NCBI RefSeq assembly: GCF_001895205.1
Contig: NZ_BDJF01000016.1
Coordinates: 620,001-684,000 of the forward strand
Reading direction: 5' to 3'
Origin: Vibrio injensis
Lineage (GTDB): Bacteria > Pseudomonadota > Gammaproteobacteria > Enterobacterales > Vibrionaceae
DNA: 64,000 nt
The notes beneath the pieces are model-generated. The model had not been told where the DNA came from. It did no database searches and was given only the letters and a program-made list of their open reading frames with translations. Below, in pieces: positions 18,619 to 28,806 of the stretch. Positions within the stretch are counted from its first letter, which is position 1, and every line of letters begins with the position of its first letter. A program made the translations under genes and the position numbers.

Positions 18619-18966
18619 ATGAAACAGACCATTATTCCGTCACCACAAACTCAGCAAGAAGCACAAGCCATTGCTAAAGCCTCACAAAAACCGGGCCAAA
18701 CGAAAGAACAAACCAAGTTAATTGCACAAGGCATTGAAAGAGGCATTGCGCTCTATAAGAAACAACAAAAAGAGAAAAGCCGTCAAGCCGATAGAGCCAA
18801 AAAAAAGTTGCAGCAGTTAAAGAGTACGGTAGAGAAGACTACGGAACAAGTCATGCCCCCCACGGCCCAACCCAGCGAAAAATCAATGTTGTGGTTACCT
18901 TGGGCACTGTTAATCATCAGTTGGATAGGTTTTATTGTTTATATTGCCACAAAAACCAACGAATAA
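18619..18966 (+). CDS. DUF2956 family protein
   Basis: A 115-residue protein: a long Lys/Gln-rich helical segment (QKPGQTKEQTKLIAQGI, about 23-39) followed by a single C-terminal membrane helix (about 92-111). The pattern matches the DUF2956 family found in Vibrio and relatives; function unknown. A GGGG-rich ribosome site precedes the ATG. Its 3' end converges on the small helix-turn-helix gene. Confidence 0.7.
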   Translation: MKQTIIPSPQTQQEAQAIAKASQKPGQTKEQTKLIAQGIERGIALYKKQQKEKSRQADRAKKKLQQLKSTVEKTTEQVMPPTAQPSEKSMLWLPWALLIISWIGFIVYIATKTNE

Positions 18967-18989
18967 AAAAAGCCAGCGTAGGCTGGCTT
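18964..18989 (-). terminator. Terminator of the wHTH gene
   Basis: On the minus strand AAGCCAGC, a 4-nt loop, GCTGGCTT and a run of seven T. The stem begins inside the stop codon of the gene at 18,988. Confidence 0.85.
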
Positions 18990-19275
18990 AAGCATGAAAC
19001 CCAAGGCTTGCTGCAATAGCAGCTCGGCGTTCGATGACCCATTGACTATCAAACGGCCCCCAATCCGATAACCGATAATAGCCATCATTATGACGACGTC
19101 CATCTTGAACAAAGCTGAGCTCAATTCCGATCCCCGGCATCGCTTTGATCACATCCTGAATGGTGCGACGTGGCCATCCGGTTTTTTCAATTAACTTAGG
19201 GACATTTGGTCGTTCAAGACTTTCAACTAATAAAGCAAGATATAACCGCCTTGCAAAAACAGGACTCAATTCCAT
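18988..19275 (-). CDS. Small winged helix-turn-helix protein
   Basis: A 95-residue protein. Residues about 10-75 look like a winged helix (VPKLIEKTGWPRRTIQDVIKA is the helix-turn-helix, DGRRHNDGYYRLSDWG the wing). The C-terminus WVIERRAAIAASLGFHA is conserved-looking. I know similar short proteins near dapE in Vibrio, without assigned function. It is probably a DNA-binding regulator; the target is unknown. Confidence 0.65.
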   Translation of the reverse strand: MELSPVFARRLYLALLVESLERPNVPKLIEKTGWPRRTIQDVIKAMPGIGIELSFVQDGRRHNDGYYRLSDWGPFDSQWVIERRAAIAASLGFHA

Positions 19276-19551
19276 TGATACCTCCTAAATGGTGCAGAGT
19301 GCATTATTTCTGTTTTGTCAGTTAAGATGTTGCGTTCGATCAATAACAGGCCAATCGATAGCGCTACAGAACCACTTTCTTATCTCCCACGTGCTATCCG
19401 CATAGTATTTGTGCACACTCAACCAAATCATCAATAGGTTTTTTTGTCACTACTTGCGCTTCCTGTTAGGATTTGAACACTGAGTTCATACCAATGATTA
19501 ACCAGCCAATGATGACGATAAATTGGCACCAGAGCGAGGAAAAGGAACCTT

Positions 19552-19914
19552 ATGCTTATTACTCTTTACGGTATCCCCAACTGCGACACCATCAAAAAAG
19601 CGCGAAAATGGTTAGACGCCAAGGGGGTCGAATATCAATTTCATGATTACCGAAAAGATGGTATTACTGCTGAATTAATCGATGAGTTTTTTCAAGCGCT
19701 CGGTTGGCAAAATGTGATCAATAAACGGGGAACGACTTATCGCCAATTGAGCCCACAGCAAAAAGAGAACCTCAATGAAACGACCGCTCTGCCTTTGTTG
19801 CTTGAGCAACCTGCGATGATTAAACGCCCTATTTTACGTATCGAAAAATTACTCTATGTCGGTTTTAGCACCGATGATTACGCCACTCTTTTTCCATCAC
19901 CACAAGGACAATAA
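19552..19914 (+). CDS. yffB: ArsC/Spx-family reductase-like protein YffB
   Basis: A 120-residue thioredoxin-fold protein with a single N-terminal Cys in the motif [11 protein letters not shown]. This is the YffB branch of the ArsC/Spx family, with KARKWLD and an RPI motif (KRPILRI) in the second half. The substrate is not established; E. coli YffB also sits directly before dapE. Two bases separate it from dapE, indicating an operon. Confidence 0.85.
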   Translation: MLITLYGIPNCDTIKKARKWLDAKGVEYQFHDYRKDGITAELIDEFFQALGWQNVINKRGTTYRQLSPQQKENLNETTALPLLLEQPAMIKRPILRIEKLLYVGFSTDDYATLFPSPQGQ

Positions 19915-19916
19915 GG

Positions 19917-21053
19917 ATGATAGATAGCCCCGTACTCGCGCTAGCAAAAGATTTGATCAGTCGCGAATCCGTCACCCCAAATGATGCAGGTTGCCAACAG
20001 GTGATGATTGAACGACTTGCCGCGTTGGGCTTTAATATTGAGCCGATGGTCTTCGAAGATACGACCAACTTTTGGGCTCGTAAAGGAACCGAAGGTCCTT
20101 TGTTTGTCTTTGCAGGTCACACCGATGTAGTTCCTGCTGGGCCTCTTTTTCAGTGGCATACACCGCCATTTGAACCCACCGTCATTGATGGCTATCTGCA
20201 TGGTCGTGGTGCTGCGGATATGAAAGGCTCATTAGCGTGCATGATAGTGGCGGTAGAACGCTTTTTAGCGAAACATCCTAATCACAAGGGGTCCATCGGT
20301 TTTTTAATTACCTCTGATGAAGAAGGTCCTTTTATTAACGGGACCACTAAAGTGGTTGATGCGTTAATGGCTCGCAATGAGCTGATTGATATGTGCATTG
20401 TCGGCGAACCTTCTAGTACCTTAAAAGTCGGCGATGTTGTTAAAAATGGGCGTCGTGGTTCGATTACTGGCGATCTAACCATTAAAGGAACACAAGGCCA
20501 TGTTGCTTACCCTCATTTAGCGAATAACCCCGTACATCAAGCGCTACCGGCTTTAGCGGAACTCGCAGCGACCACGTGGGATCAAGGCAATGCTTACTTT
20601 CCGCCAACCAGCTTCCAAATCCCGAACTTACAAGCAGGGACCGGCGCGTCAAATGTAATACCTGGTGAATTTAGTGTGCAATTCAATTTCCGATTTAGTA
20701 CCGAATTGACCGAGCAAGAGATCAAACGTCGTGTGCACTCGGTATTAGATGCGCATGGTTTAGACTATGAGCTAAAATGGACATTGAGTGGTGATCCTTT
20801 TCTGACTGATGCTGGCTCGCTACTCGATGCGGTGGTTTATGCCGTCCAAGAGGTCAATCATCAACAGCCCCAGTTATTAACCACTGGAGGCACTTCTGAT
20901 GGCCGCTTTATTGCCAAGATGGGCGCACAGGTCGTCGAGTTAGGACCTGTCAATGCCACTATTCATAAAGTCAATGAATGCGTCAGCATCGCAGATTTAG
21001 AGAAACTCACGGACATGTATCAAAACGTGCTGGAGCACCTTTTCGGCCAATGA
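19917..21053 (+). CDS. dapE: Succinyl-diaminopimelate desuccinylase DapE
   Basis: A 378-residue di-zinc M20 peptidase-family enzyme that hydrolyses N-succinyl-LL-diaminopimelate in lysine and peptidoglycan synthesis. Metal ligands are visible in [17 protein letters not shown], and TSDEEGP, and near the C-terminus in [12 protein letters not shown]. The dimerisation lid lies between. Length and start match the family. It works in the same pathway as dapA further along the window. Confidence 0.97.
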   Translation: MIDSPVLALAKDLISRESVTPNDAGCQQVMIERLAALGFNIEPMVFEDTTNFWARKGTEGPLFVFAGHTDVVPAGPLFQWHTPPFEPTVIDGYLHGRGAADMKGSLACMIVAVERFLAKHPNHKGSIGFLITSDEEGPFINGTTKVVDALMARNELIDMCIVGEPSSTLKVGDVVKNGRRGSITGDLTIKGTQGHVAYPHLANNPVHQALPALAELAATTWDQGNAYFPPTSFQIPNLQAGTGASNVIPGEFSVQFNFRFSTELTEQEIKRRVHSVLDAHGLDYELKWTLSGDPFLTDAGSLLDAVVYAVQEVNHQQPQLLTTGGTSDGRFIAKMGAQVVELGPVNATIHKVNECVSIADLEKLTDMYQNVLEHLFGQ

Positions 21054-21724
21054 TGTCACCTAAACAATTAACGGGGAAAACCGACGACCACCTCAATGCG
21101 GTGCTCGTCGGCCAAAAAAACTTTTGGATTCATCCCCAAGTCAGCCAAGATTTGCTGGCTTTAAAACAAGCGGCCGACTCAGCTGGGTTTAATTTTAATA
21201 TCGCCAGCGGTTTTCGATCTTTTGCGCGTCAGCAAAGTATATGGAATCGAAAAATGAATGGTGAGCTCGCTATCTTAGATGATAATAGCCAACCTATTGA
21301 CACTTCTCTTTACTCAGAAGAACAACGAGTGTGGGCTATTTTACGCTGGTCTGCGTTACCTGGCGCAAGTCGCCATCACTGGGGGACTGATTTTGATGTT
21401 TTTGATCGCCATGGATTACCCGCTGGAGAGTCATTGCAGTTAGAGCCTTGGGAATATTTACAAGCCCATCAACGCCCATTCTATCAATGGTTAAAAGAGC
21501 ATATTAAACCGTTTGGATTTTTTTTCCCTTACCAACAAAATAGTATCGGAGTCGCTTTTGAGCCTTGGCATATCAGCCATCGACTGACTGCTGAAAGGTG
21601 CTTAACACAATTAACCCTTGACGTACTCGCCGAACAATTAGCAGTTGAAGACCTATTAGGCAAACAAACCGTATTACAAAACCTAGAGACGATCTACAAT
21701 CAGTACATCATCAATATTGCATAG
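21050..21724 (+). CDS. M15-family D-alanyl-D-alanine carboxypeptidase-like protein
   Basis: A 224-residue protein of the VanY/M15B type. The zinc-binding pattern is present: SGFRS, then [13 protein letters not shown] (His and Asp ligands) and EPWHISH (catalytic Glu-Pro-Trp-His). It starts inside the dapE stop (ATGA overlap), so the two are coupled. The enzyme probably trims stem peptides. No signal peptide is visible at either possible start, so its cellular location is uncertain. Confidence 0.88.
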   Translation: MMSPKQLTGKTDDHLNAVLVGQKNFWIHPQVSQDLLALKQAADSAGFNFNIASGFRSFARQQSIWNRKMNGELAILDDNSQPIDTSLYSEEQRVWAILRWSALPGASRHHWGTDFDVFDRHGLPAGESLQLEPWEYLQAHQRPFYQWLKEHIKPFGFFFPYQQNSIGVAFEPWHISHRLTAERCLTQLTLDVLAEQLAVEDLLGKQTVLQNLETIYNQYIINIA

Positions 21725-21735
21725 GCAGGACGGAT

Positions 21736-21987
21736 ATGGACTTTTTATTCAACCCATGGGTGATTTCAATTGCTGCGATGAGCCTGATTATTGGTAATTT
21801 AGCGGCACTCAAATACCTATCCAAAATCAAATTCCAACCCATGAGCAAAAAAAAAGATTTTGAAAAGCTCAGCGAGCTAGACAAAAAACTGCAATCAATC
21901 ACTGCCGAACTTGATTCCTCAGAACCGACACCATCAGAGCAGGAAATAGAAAAAACAGAACAAGCTAAAAAAGAGAGGGATACTTAA
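21736..21987 (+). CDS. Small single-pass membrane protein (DUF2897-like)
   Basis: An 83-residue protein with one N-terminal hydrophobic segment (about 5-28) and a charged coiled-coil tail rich in Lys and Glu. It resembles the short DUF2897-type proteins often found after dapE in Vibrio, but this is tentative. It follows the M15 gene by 11 bp and is the last gene of the yffB-dapE run. Function unknown. Confidence 0.6.
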   Translation: MDFLFNPWVISIAAMSLIIGNLAALKYLSKIKFQPMSKKKDFEKLSELDKKLQSITAELDSSEPTPSEQEIEKTEQAKKERDT

Positions 21988-22001
21988 CATTAGTATCCCT
22001 C
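21975..22001. terminator. Hairpin between convergent genes (possible terminator)
   Basis: GAGGGATACT and AGTATCCCTC form a perfect 10-bp stem with the stop codon of the upstream gene in its loop. There is no clear T-run, so termination would be weak or Rho-assisted. Confidence 0.45.
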
Positions 22002-22031
22002 GTCGTAGTAATAACTTAACTCAGTATTAAA

Positions 22032-23048
22032 CTATTTCTCTGCAATCGCAGCCAGAACTGGAGCCATTTCTTTCAATAACTCTTCTTCAACAGGTTTACC
22101 TGCCGAGTTGGTTACGTTGACTGACGTTCGATTACCTAAATCACCAAACAAGAAAGTATAAGTGCCCGCCCTTAGATTCATGGGCTTGACACCAATATGA
22201 TGCCAAAATTGATCATCAGGAGAGGCGTAACGCGCTTTAATGGTTCCCTGAGACTGATTACGCTCTTCAATAGTAAAGCCCATCTCAGGTAATAAAGTCG
22301 GTATACGCTGCCATAACACATCATAAGGTGTACGAGCAATGATCACCGGCAAACCACTACGGTCGGAGCCCATCGTGATGGGTATCTGCTTGACTAACTC
22401 TTGCGCTCGACGCGTCGCTTCTTCCCGCACTTGCTGATCATAACGGCTAGTAACTAAATTGGTCATAAAGGCGTTATAACGCTCTTTATTACTGGCGGTT
22501 ACCGGCATTGGTTTACCATCTTCCCGCCAATCTATCAGGGATATTTTAAAACCAAAACGGTTGTTAGCTTCGACACGGGTTAACTCATAGCGGCTACCAA
22601 GCGTGGTGTCCTCATCTTCAGAGACCCAATTAATCCAACTGGTTTCGACACGATTATCGCTCTGCTCTACCGCGCCAATCCCTCGCTCTTCCATCATGGT
22701 TAATGCCGTTTGCCATACTCTATCGGCTTCATCTTGACGAATCATCCACAAGGTTACTTCACCATTTTGGCGTTCCGCACGGGCGCCAGGAATTAACTCA
22801 AGAATTTGTTGAGGTGGACGAATATCCACTTTTCGGCCGATTTTCCCAGGGAATTGTCCTTCAGGAATCGTATAGTTAGGATAAAACTGAGGTACCGCGC
22901 CTTCAGGTAAGACCCAAGACGTTAATGGTTTAGTCTCTAAGTAAGCAAAATCATTTTTTGCTTGACGCCGCTGTGCCGGACTACTTGAACAAGCACTCAA
23001 CACCAATACAGCCAGCGAACCAACAACCAGCTGGTGGGATAACTTCAT
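22032..23048 (-). CDS. bamC: Outer-membrane assembly lipoprotein BamC
   Basis: A 338-residue lipoprotein with signal peptide and lipobox (VLSACSSS, Cys20). Two helix-grip domains follow an unstructured N-terminal segment that in E. coli binds the BamD surface. BamC is part of the BAM complex that folds outer-membrane beta-barrels. It lies 42 bp downstream of dapA, the same pairing as in E. coli (dapA-bamC), so the two are co-transcribed. Confidence 0.95.
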   Translation of the reverse strand: MKLSHQLVVGSLAVLVLSACSSSPAQRRQAKNDFAYLETKPLTSWVLPEGAVPQFYPNYTIPEGQFPGKIGRKVDIRPPQQILELIPGARAERQNGEVTLWMIRQDEADRVWQTALTMMEERGIGAVEQSDNRVETSWINWVSEDEDTTLGSRYELTRVEANNRFGFKISLIDWREDGKPMPVTASNKERYNAFMTNLVTSRYDQQVREEATRRAQELVKQIPITMGSDRSGLPVIIARTPYDVLWQRIPTLLPEMGFTIEERNQSQGTIKARYASPDDQFWHHIGVKPMNLRAGTYTFLFGDLGNRTSVNVTNSAGKPVEEELLKEMAPVLAAIAEK

Positions 23049-23090
23049 TGAAACTCCTAAGTTGCTGAGAAGAGTCTCAGCCGTAAAACG

Positions 23091-23969
23091 TTATAGAATA
23101 CAAGCTTCTGTCATAGCTTGGGCAACAAACGGGCGAGCGGATTCTGAAAGCTCAGTTAAAGGTAAACGTAAATGACCGTGTGCAATTAAACCCAATCGAT
23201 GAGCCGCCCATTTCACTGGAATAGGGCTAGACTCAACAAACAGCCCCTTATGGAGAGGCATTAAACGTTGATTAATGATTTCCGCTTCTGCAAACTGGCC
23301 AGAAAGCGCAAGTGACATCATTTTAGCCATATCTGCGGCCGCAATATTATTAGTAACCGAGATAACGCCTCTTCCCCCCAGTTTAACAAACTCAAGCCCA
23401 GTAGCGTCATCGCCACTTAGCAAAACAAACTGGTCACCGCAAAGCTCACGATGTAACGCAATACGACTTAAATCACCCGTTGCGTCTTTGAGTGCAACAA
23501 TATTTTTTAGTTCCGCTAAACGAGCAACGGTTTCTGGTTTTAAGTCAACAGCCGTTCGGCTCGGAACATTATAAAGAATCACCGGAATATCCGTTTCTTG
23601 GCTGATCGCTTGATAGTGCTGAAACAATCCCTCTTGCGTCGGTTTATTATAATAAGGAGTCACACTCAAATAACCTGCAATTCCGGTATTGTTCAGTAAA
23701 CGACTAAACGTTACCGACTCATGCGTCGCATTCGCTCCCGTTCCAGCAATAACGGGAATACGCCCAGCGGAAAACTCGACCGTTTTCGCCACAACTTTGA
23801 CATGTTCTTCTACCGAAAGGGTCGATGACTCGCCTGTCGTACCGACAGAAACAATGGCGTCAGTCCCTGCGGCGACATGATAATCGACAAGTTTTTGTAA
23901 ACTAACGTAGTCTACTTCACCGTCATGGTCGAAAGGCGTAATTAACGCAACGATACTTCCTGAAAACAT
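23091..23969 (-). CDS. dapA: 4-hydroxy-tetrahydrodipicolinate synthase DapA
   Basis: A 292-residue (beta/alpha)8 aldolase that condenses pyruvate with aspartate semialdehyde. Visible motifs are GTTGES (pyruvate binding), YNVPSRT with the catalytic Tyr, and the Schiff-base Lys in VALKDATGD. An ATG 84 bp further upstream exists in frame, but [13 protein letters not shown] at 23,969 is the family start and has a GGGAG ribosome site before it. First committed step of lysine/DAP synthesis. Confidence 0.96.
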   Translation of the reverse strand: MFSGSIVALITPFDHDGEVDYVSLQKLVDYHVAAGTDAIVSVGTTGESSTLSVEEHVKVVAKTVEFSAGRIPVIAGTGANATHESVTFSRLLNNTGIAGYLSVTPYYNKPTQEGLFQHYQAISQETDIPVILYNVPSRTAVDLKPETVARLAELKNIVALKDATGDLSRIALHRELCGDQFVLLSGDDATGLEFVKLGGRGVISVTNNIAAADMAKMMSLALSGQFAEAEIINQRLMPLHKGLFVESSPIPVKWAAHRLGLIAHGHLRLPLTELSESARPFVAQAMTEACIL

Positions 23970-24485
23970 GTCTATCTCCCTAAATTGATAACTTTTGCAT
24001 GGTACTGCATGGCACTTAAAAAACACAAGGGGGGAGATCTGCTTAAATGACACCTAACCGTGAATATTTATCAAATCTTATAGCAGCGCCACTGAACCTA
24101 GCCGTGTCGAAGTCACTCAGTGGGCCCCCAAGAATCTATTAATACAACGTTAGTTCAGATAAACCAACGTTATTACTCTCGTTATGATTGCAAAAGAGAG
24201 TATGCATGGCTCTTTCGTTTGGTTATATACCTAAATGACTTGGCGTTGCAAGTCAGCGATAAATAAATGAATGCATGCCATGCGCATCGATAAACAAGCT
24301 GAGTGACTAGACAAACGTAGCTAGCCTCACAACATCAAGCTAGTCGGTTATACACTTGTTTTGTACAACGGATTGTCAACTTCCAGCAAGAAGGTGATTA
24401 ACAGTTATTGACTCATGACCATTCACCAGATGTACGATTTTCATATCGCTTATTAACTGTGTTAACATCAATGAAAACATTCAAC
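23970..24485. other. Intergenic region between dapA and gcvR
   Basis: This 516-bp divergent gap must hold the promoters of dapA-bamC and gcvR-bcp. I see an ACTCTC/GAGAGT inverted repeat near 24,175-24,201 and AACGTT palindromes near 24,145-24,170, but no convincing gene, RNA or operator. An in-frame ATG at 24,408 would extend gcvR by 26 residues with no family support. Confidence 0.4.
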
Positions 24486-25040
24486 TTAAGTGGCCTTATG
24501 ATTCAACATCTCGTGATAACCGCTATAGGCTCTGACCGTGCGGGCGTTTGTAACCAAGTCGTTCAATTGGTTACTCAAGCTGGTTGTAACATTATTGATA
24601 GTCGTATTGCTTTATTTGGTAATGAATTTACCTTAATAATGCTGGTTTCTGGTAATACAAACAGCATTACTCGCGTCGAAAGCACACTGCCGTTACTCGG
24701 ACAACAACAAGATCTGATCACGATGATGAAACGAACTTCTCCGCATCATCAGCCACATTATGCTTATAGTGTTGAAGTGTATGTCGAATCTGACGATCAA
24801 CTTGGCTTAACTGAAAAATTTACCCATTTCTTTGCCGAGCGACACATTGGTATGGCTTCACTGAGCGCACAAACCATTCACAAATCAAAACTCAGTACCG
24901 AGCATGATCAATTTCATATTGCGATTACGGCTCAAGTCAATGCCGACTATAATCTTATGCAATTACAAGAAGAGTTTGCCGCACTCTGCCAACAGCTGGA
25001 TGTGCGAGGCTCACTCAATTTCATAAAAAACAGTCAATAA
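24486..25040 (+). CDS. gcvR: Glycine cleavage system transcriptional repressor GcvR
   Basis: A 184-residue protein with two ACT domains (about 1-80 and 93-165). The family N-terminus is IQHLVITAIGSDRAGVCNQV, which sets the start at 24,486 rather than at two upstream ATGs. In E. coli GcvR binds glycine and the activator GcvA to repress the gcvTHP operon. It is followed by bcp after 16 bp, as in E. coli and V. cholerae. Confidence 0.9.
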   Translation, partial: LSGLMIQHLVITAIGSDRAGVCNQVVQLVTQAGCNIIDSRIALFGNEFTLIMLVSGNTNSITRVESTLPLLGQQQDLITMMKRTSPHHQPHYAYSVEVYVESDDQLGLTEKFTHFFAERHIGMASLSAQTIHKSKLSTEHDQFHIAITAQVNADYNLMQLQEEFAALCQQLDVRGSLNFIKNSQ

Positions 25041-25056
25041 AAGGAAAATAATCACC

Positions 25057-25524
25057 ATGACTCCTCTACACGTAGGTTCAACAGTACCGACGCTGACTCG
25101 ACTGGATCAACACGGCAAGCCAATCTCACTGGCAGATTTTGCAGGAAAAAAGGTACTGCTGTATTTTTATCCGAAAGCCATGACACCGGGCTGTACTGTA
25201 CAAGCCCAAGGCTTGCGTGACATTCAAGCAGAACTTGCAGCGCACAATGTCGTGGTACTCGGCGTAAGCATTGATCCCGTAGCTCGGTTAGGTAAGTTTA
25301 TTGAGCGCGATAAGCTTAACTTCACATTATTGTCCGATGAAGATCATCAGTTGGCGGATCAATTTGGCGTTTGGGGAGAGAAAAAGTTTATGGGTAAAAC
25401 TTACGATGGACTGCATCGGCTCAGTTTTTTAATTGATGAACAAGGCAAAGTTGCTCATGTGTTTGATAAATTTAAAACCAAAGATCATCATCAGGTCGTT
25501 CTTAACTATTTAAATCAAGCATAA
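25057..25524 (+). CDS. bcp: Thioredoxin-dependent peroxiredoxin Bcp (single-Cys form)
   Basis: A 155-residue peroxiredoxin of the BCP/PrxQ family that reduces hydroperoxides. The peroxidatic Cys46 is in MTPGCTVQA. In E. coli Bcp a resolving Cys follows five residues later; here that position is Gln51 and there is no other Cys in the protein. It should therefore work by a 1-Cys mechanism with an external thiol. The remaining fold elements (FYPKAMTPG, LSDEDHQLA, RLSFLID) are intact. Confidence 0.93.
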   Translation: MTPLHVGSTVPTLTRLDQHGKPISLADFAGKKVLLYFYPKAMTPGCTVQAQGLRDIQAELAAHNVVVLGVSIDPVARLGKFIERDKLNFTLLSDEDHQLADQFGVWGEKKFMGKTYDGLHRLSFLIDEQGKVAHVFDKFKTKDHHQVVLNYLNQA

Positions 25525-25552
25525 CGTCGCAGAGGCATTCCCTTCGCTCAGT

Positions 25553-25586
25553 AAAAACCGCTCTATTATCAACAGAGCGGTTTTTT
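25553..25586. terminator. Bidirectional terminator between bcp and the chemoreceptor gene
   Basis: CCGCTCT and AGAGCGG pair across a 9-nt loop, with an A-run on the left and TTTTTT on the right. It serves bcp on the plus strand and can serve the minus-strand chemoreceptor gene too. Confidence 0.9.
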
Positions 25587-25618
25587 AGTCACGACTGATT
25601 AATTATCAATCAGTACGC

Positions 25619-27490
25619 TCAAACAATAAATTTACCTAAAATGGCGTCTTGCTCACGCACGTTCTCAGCTTGAACCTGCATGGCAATATTGGCCTCTTCA
25701 GCCGAGTCAGAAACTTGGGTTGATAAATCTTTTATCTTCACCGTATTGCTGTTAATTTCTTCCGCTACTAAGCTCTGTTGTTCCGCCGCAGAAGCAATCT
25801 GTAAGTTCATATCACTGATTTGCTGAATGGCATGGCGGATACGCTGTAATGCACCATCGGCTAACTGCGCTTTGGCAACCGCATCTACCGCCGTATCTTT
25901 ACTCTCTTTCATCGCTTTCGATACCGAGCTAGAGCCAATCTGTAGTTGCTCAATCATACCGCGAATTTCCGTCGTTGATTGCTGAGTTCGTTGCGCTAAC
26001 GTACGTACTTCATCAGCAACAACCGCGAAACCACGCCCCGATTCACCCGCACGGGCGGCTTCAATCGCCGCATTGAGTGCTAATAGGTTAGTTTGATCGG
26101 CGATATCGTTAATGACTTTTAAAATCGTTTCAATATTAGCCGTTGCCGACTCCAAACCTTGAACTTCTTTAACAGCCATTTCAATGTGCGCGGATAACTT
26201 ATCGATCGATTGCGTCGTTACACTCACAACTTGCGAACCTTCAATGGTTGCTTCATCGGCTTCTTTTGCGGCAGAGGCGGCCCCTTGAGCATTATTGGCG
26301 ACCTCCGTCGCGGTCACCGACATTTCATGCATCGCCGTCGCTAATTGCTCAAGCTCTTGCAACTGAGAGCGCATCGCTGAAGATGAACCTTCAACACTCA
26401 TGATCGTCAGCTCAGCCCCACGCATGATCTCCTCACCAATCGCTTTCGATTGCTTGATTTGCGTTTGTAATGTCTCAGTGAAGGTATTAAAGCCGTGAGC
26501 AAGCTCAGCAAACTCTTGATCGGTATTGGTATCTAGACGTTGAGTTAAATCACCTTGTCCCGAAGCAACATCTTTTATAGCTTGATTCAGCACGCTCAGT
26601 GGACGCATCAATACCTTGATCAATAAGGTCAGGCCAATGATACTGACAATCACACCAATCAAAGTATAAATAATCGAACTATTACGTAGTTTAGTCAGTG
26701 CAACAAATGCTAGCGACTCATCAACCACTGCTCCCACATACCAATTTTCACTGGCGACACGACTGAAATAGACTAGGTGTGACTGGCCATTAATATCAAC
26801 GTGCTGTATGCCCTCTTTTAATTGAACATCGGGTAAATAGGTCGTCAACTTCTGACCGTTATATTGCGTTTCAGGGTGCGCAATGGTTGAGCCATCGGCA
26901 GTCACAATAAACATGTAGCCCGCATCAAACAGGTTAATTCGATTAACCATTTCTGCTAATTGAGTCAGCTCTAAATCATAAAACATTGCGCCGATAAAGC
27001 GTCCAGCATGACGTACTGGCGTGCCGATAGAAATGATGATCGTATTGGTCGACGCGTCAGCATAAGGCGCTGTAACGACGAGTGAGTTCTGAGCTTTAGC
27101 GCCGATATACCATGGGCGACGTCTTGGGTCGTAATCACTACCCGGATCCCAACCGTCGTCATTCTCGACCATGGAACCATCTGATTCATAGCCCAAACCG
27201 ATGGATAAAAAGCTACCTTTCAGCGCCGGTTTTTCTAGCACATTACTGACATATTGACGGTTTAAAGGATCAAGTTCTAAAGTTTCGGTGATGGTTTGAG
27301 CCATCCCTTTCTTGCTCCCCATATCCAAGCTAATGGTATTTTTTACTCCAGCAACCATTTCTTTTAAGCTGCTGTGCACCAAAGCTTGCACCTCTGAGCG
27401 AACCGTCGTCAACTGTTGCACAGACAATGAAACGACAATGACCAACAGTAGTGCAGATGAAGCTGCCACAATTTTTTGACTAAATTTCAT
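25619..27490 (-). CDS. Methyl-accepting chemotaxis protein with dCache_1 amino-acid-type sensor domain
   Basis: A 623-residue chemoreceptor: membrane helix 1 (about 5-26), a periplasmic double-Cache domain (30-270), membrane helix 2 (about 275-297), HAMP, and a signalling domain with the conserved hairpin tip ([20 protein letters not shown]). The periplasmic domain carries Tyr120, Arg125, Trp127, Tyr128, Tyr143, Asp145 and Asp172, in the exact spacing of the amino-acid-binding motif described for dCache_1AA receptors such as PctA. Amino acids are thus the likely ligands. No C-terminal CheR-docking pentapeptide. A sigma28 promoter precedes it. Confidence 0.93.
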   Translation of the reverse strand: MKFSQKIVAASSALLLVIVVSLSVQQLTTVRSEVQALVHSSLKEMVAGVKNTISLDMGSKKGMAQTITETLELDPLNRQYVSNVLEKPALKGSFLSIGLGYESDGSMVENDDGWDPGSDYDPRRRPWYIGAKAQNSLVVTAPYADASTNTIIISIGTPVRHAGRFIGAMFYDLELTQLAEMVNRINLFDAGYMFIVTADGSTIAHPETQYNGQKLTTYLPDVQLKEGIQHVDINGQSHLVYFSRVASENWYVGAVVDESLAFVALTKLRNSSIIYTLIGVIVSIIGLTLLIKVLMRPLSVLNQAIKDVASGQGDLTQRLDTNTDQEFAELAHGFNTFTETLQTQIKQSKAIGEEIMRGAELTIMSVEGSSSAMRSQLQELEQLATAMHEMSVTATEVANNAQGAASAAKEADEATIEGSQVVSVTTQSIDKLSAHIEMAVKEVQGLESATANIETILKVINDIADQTNLLALNAAIEAARAGESGRGFAVVADEVRTLAQRTQQSTTEIRGMIEQLQIGSSSVSKAMKESKDTAVDAVAKAQLADGALQRIRHAIQQISDMNLQIASAAEQQSLVAEEINSNTVKIKDLSTQVSDSAEEANIAMQVQAENVREQDAILGKFIV

Positions 27491-27559
27491 AATTTCCCTC
27501 TACTAATCTTCCTGATGTTCTTTTTATTTTTTATGTGGGCGGAGTTGGCCTTAATCACT

Positions 27560-27586
27560 GTATCGCCAAGTTCAATCAAAACTTAA
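27560..27586 (-). promoter_or_regulatory. Sigma28 (FliA) promoter of the chemoreceptor gene
   Basis: On the minus strand TTAAGTTT (7 of 8 matches to the -35 TAAAGTTT) and GGCGATAC (6 of 8), with 15 bp between TTAA and the -10 element. It lies 70 bp before the ATG. Confidence 0.7.
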
Positions 27587-27662
27587 ACGAGGATATTAAG
27601 AGTGTAAGCAAAAGTTAACTCTTTTTCCGCAACGACGACATAAACATCGCTTAATTATCTTT

Positions 27663-27695
27663 AAACAAAAAGCCTCATTTATAATAATGAGGCTT
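27663..27695 (-). terminator. Rho-independent terminator of perM
   Basis: On the minus strand AAGCCTCATT, a 6-nt loop, AATGAGGCTT and TTTTGTTT. It separates perM from the chemoreceptor gene. Confidence 0.88.
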
Positions 27696-27732
27696 AACAA
27701 TTCAATGATGAGGCAAAAAAACACGCCATCAT

Positions 27733-28806
27733 TTAACCATCGACAGAGGCCGTGTCGTCATCATTACTGGGTAAAGCATGCCACACGGCTTTCACTAATG
27801 TGGCCAGAGGAATGGCGAAAAAGACGCCCCAGAATCCCCATAATCCGCCAAAAACTAACACTGCGATGATGATGGCAACTGGATGCAAATTGACCGCTTC
27901 AGAAAATAAAATAGGCACCAGTACATTACCATCCAAAATTTGAATAATGAAGTATGCCACCAATAAGGTATAGTATTGAGGCGTTAATCCCCATTGGAAC
28001 AAACCAACAATCGCCACCGGAATTGTCACCGCTGCCGCCCCAATGTAGGGGATCAGAACCGAAAAACCTACCGCTACAGCGAGTAGCGCAGAGTAACGTA
28101 AATCTAAAATCGCAAACGTCACATAGCTCACGCCACCAACGATTAAAATTTCCAACACTTTACCACGAATATAATTAGAAATTTGTTGATTCATTTCTAA
28201 CCATACCTTGGTCGCTAAACGTCGATTTCGAGGCAAGACGCCACTCGCGATCGACATCATTTCTTGTTTATCTTTCAGTAAAAAAAACACCAACATCGGC
28301 ACGAGGATCAAATATACCGCCAACGTTGCTAAACTGACCAACGATGCTAATGAGCCTTTAACGACCGACTCTCCCATACTTAATGCTTTATTTTTAGCAT
28401 TGTTCACTAACGATTCAACGATTTGTAAATTGGCCAACTCTGGATAGCGATCCGGTAAACTGGCAATAAAGTTTTGCAAACCGTTATACATATTAGGGAT
28501 ATCATTAATTAAATTAATTACTTGCTGCCAAATGGTTGGAACAATACCAAATAACGCCACTAACATGAGCCCGAGAAACAACGATACAATAACCAAAACT
28601 GATAAGGTTCTCGGGATCCCTAAACGGCATAATTGCGTGACAGGCCACTCAAGCAGATAGGCCAAGACAATCGCAACCAATAATGGGGCGATCAAGTGAC
28701 CAAAAAAATAGATAATAACAAAACCAAAAAATAAGATAGCGACCAAACTAACCGCATGAGGATCGGAGAATCGTCTTTGATACCAACGATTGAGCATTTC
28801 AAACAT
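27733..28806 (-). CDS. perM: AI-2E family transporter (PerM)
   Basis: A 357-residue polytopic membrane protein of the AI-2E/PerM family, with about eight hydrophobic segments and the family signature near the C-terminus (GLWGFWGVFFAIPLATLVKA). Members are described as putative permeases or sodium/proton antiporters; the substrate is unknown here. The start MFEMLNRWYQRR at 28,806 is preferred to an upstream in-frame codon. It overlaps the 3' end of the TusA-like gene by 8 bp, so the two are translated together. Confidence 0.88.
   Translation of the reverse strand: MFEMLNRWYQRRFSDPHAVSLVAILFFGFVIIYFFGHLIAPLLVAIVLAYLLEWPVTQLCRLGIPRTLSVLVIVSLFLGLMLVALFGIVPTIWQQVINLINDIPNMYNGLQNFIASLPDRYPELANLQIVESLVNNAKNKALSMGESVVKGSLASLVSLATLAVYLILVPMLVFFLLKDKQEMMSIASGVLPRNRRLATKVWLEMNQQISNYIRGKVLEILIVGGVSYVTFAILDLRYSALLAVAVGFSVLIPYIGAAAVTIPVAIVGLFQWGLTPQYYTLLVAYFIIQILDGNVLVPILFSEAVNLHPVAIIIAVLVFGGLWGFWGVFFAIPLATLVKAVWHALPSNDDDTASVDG

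Noticed and set aside
24408..24485. In-frame ATGs upstream of gcvR
   Set aside because: The added residues do not resemble GcvR, whose family start is at 24,486.
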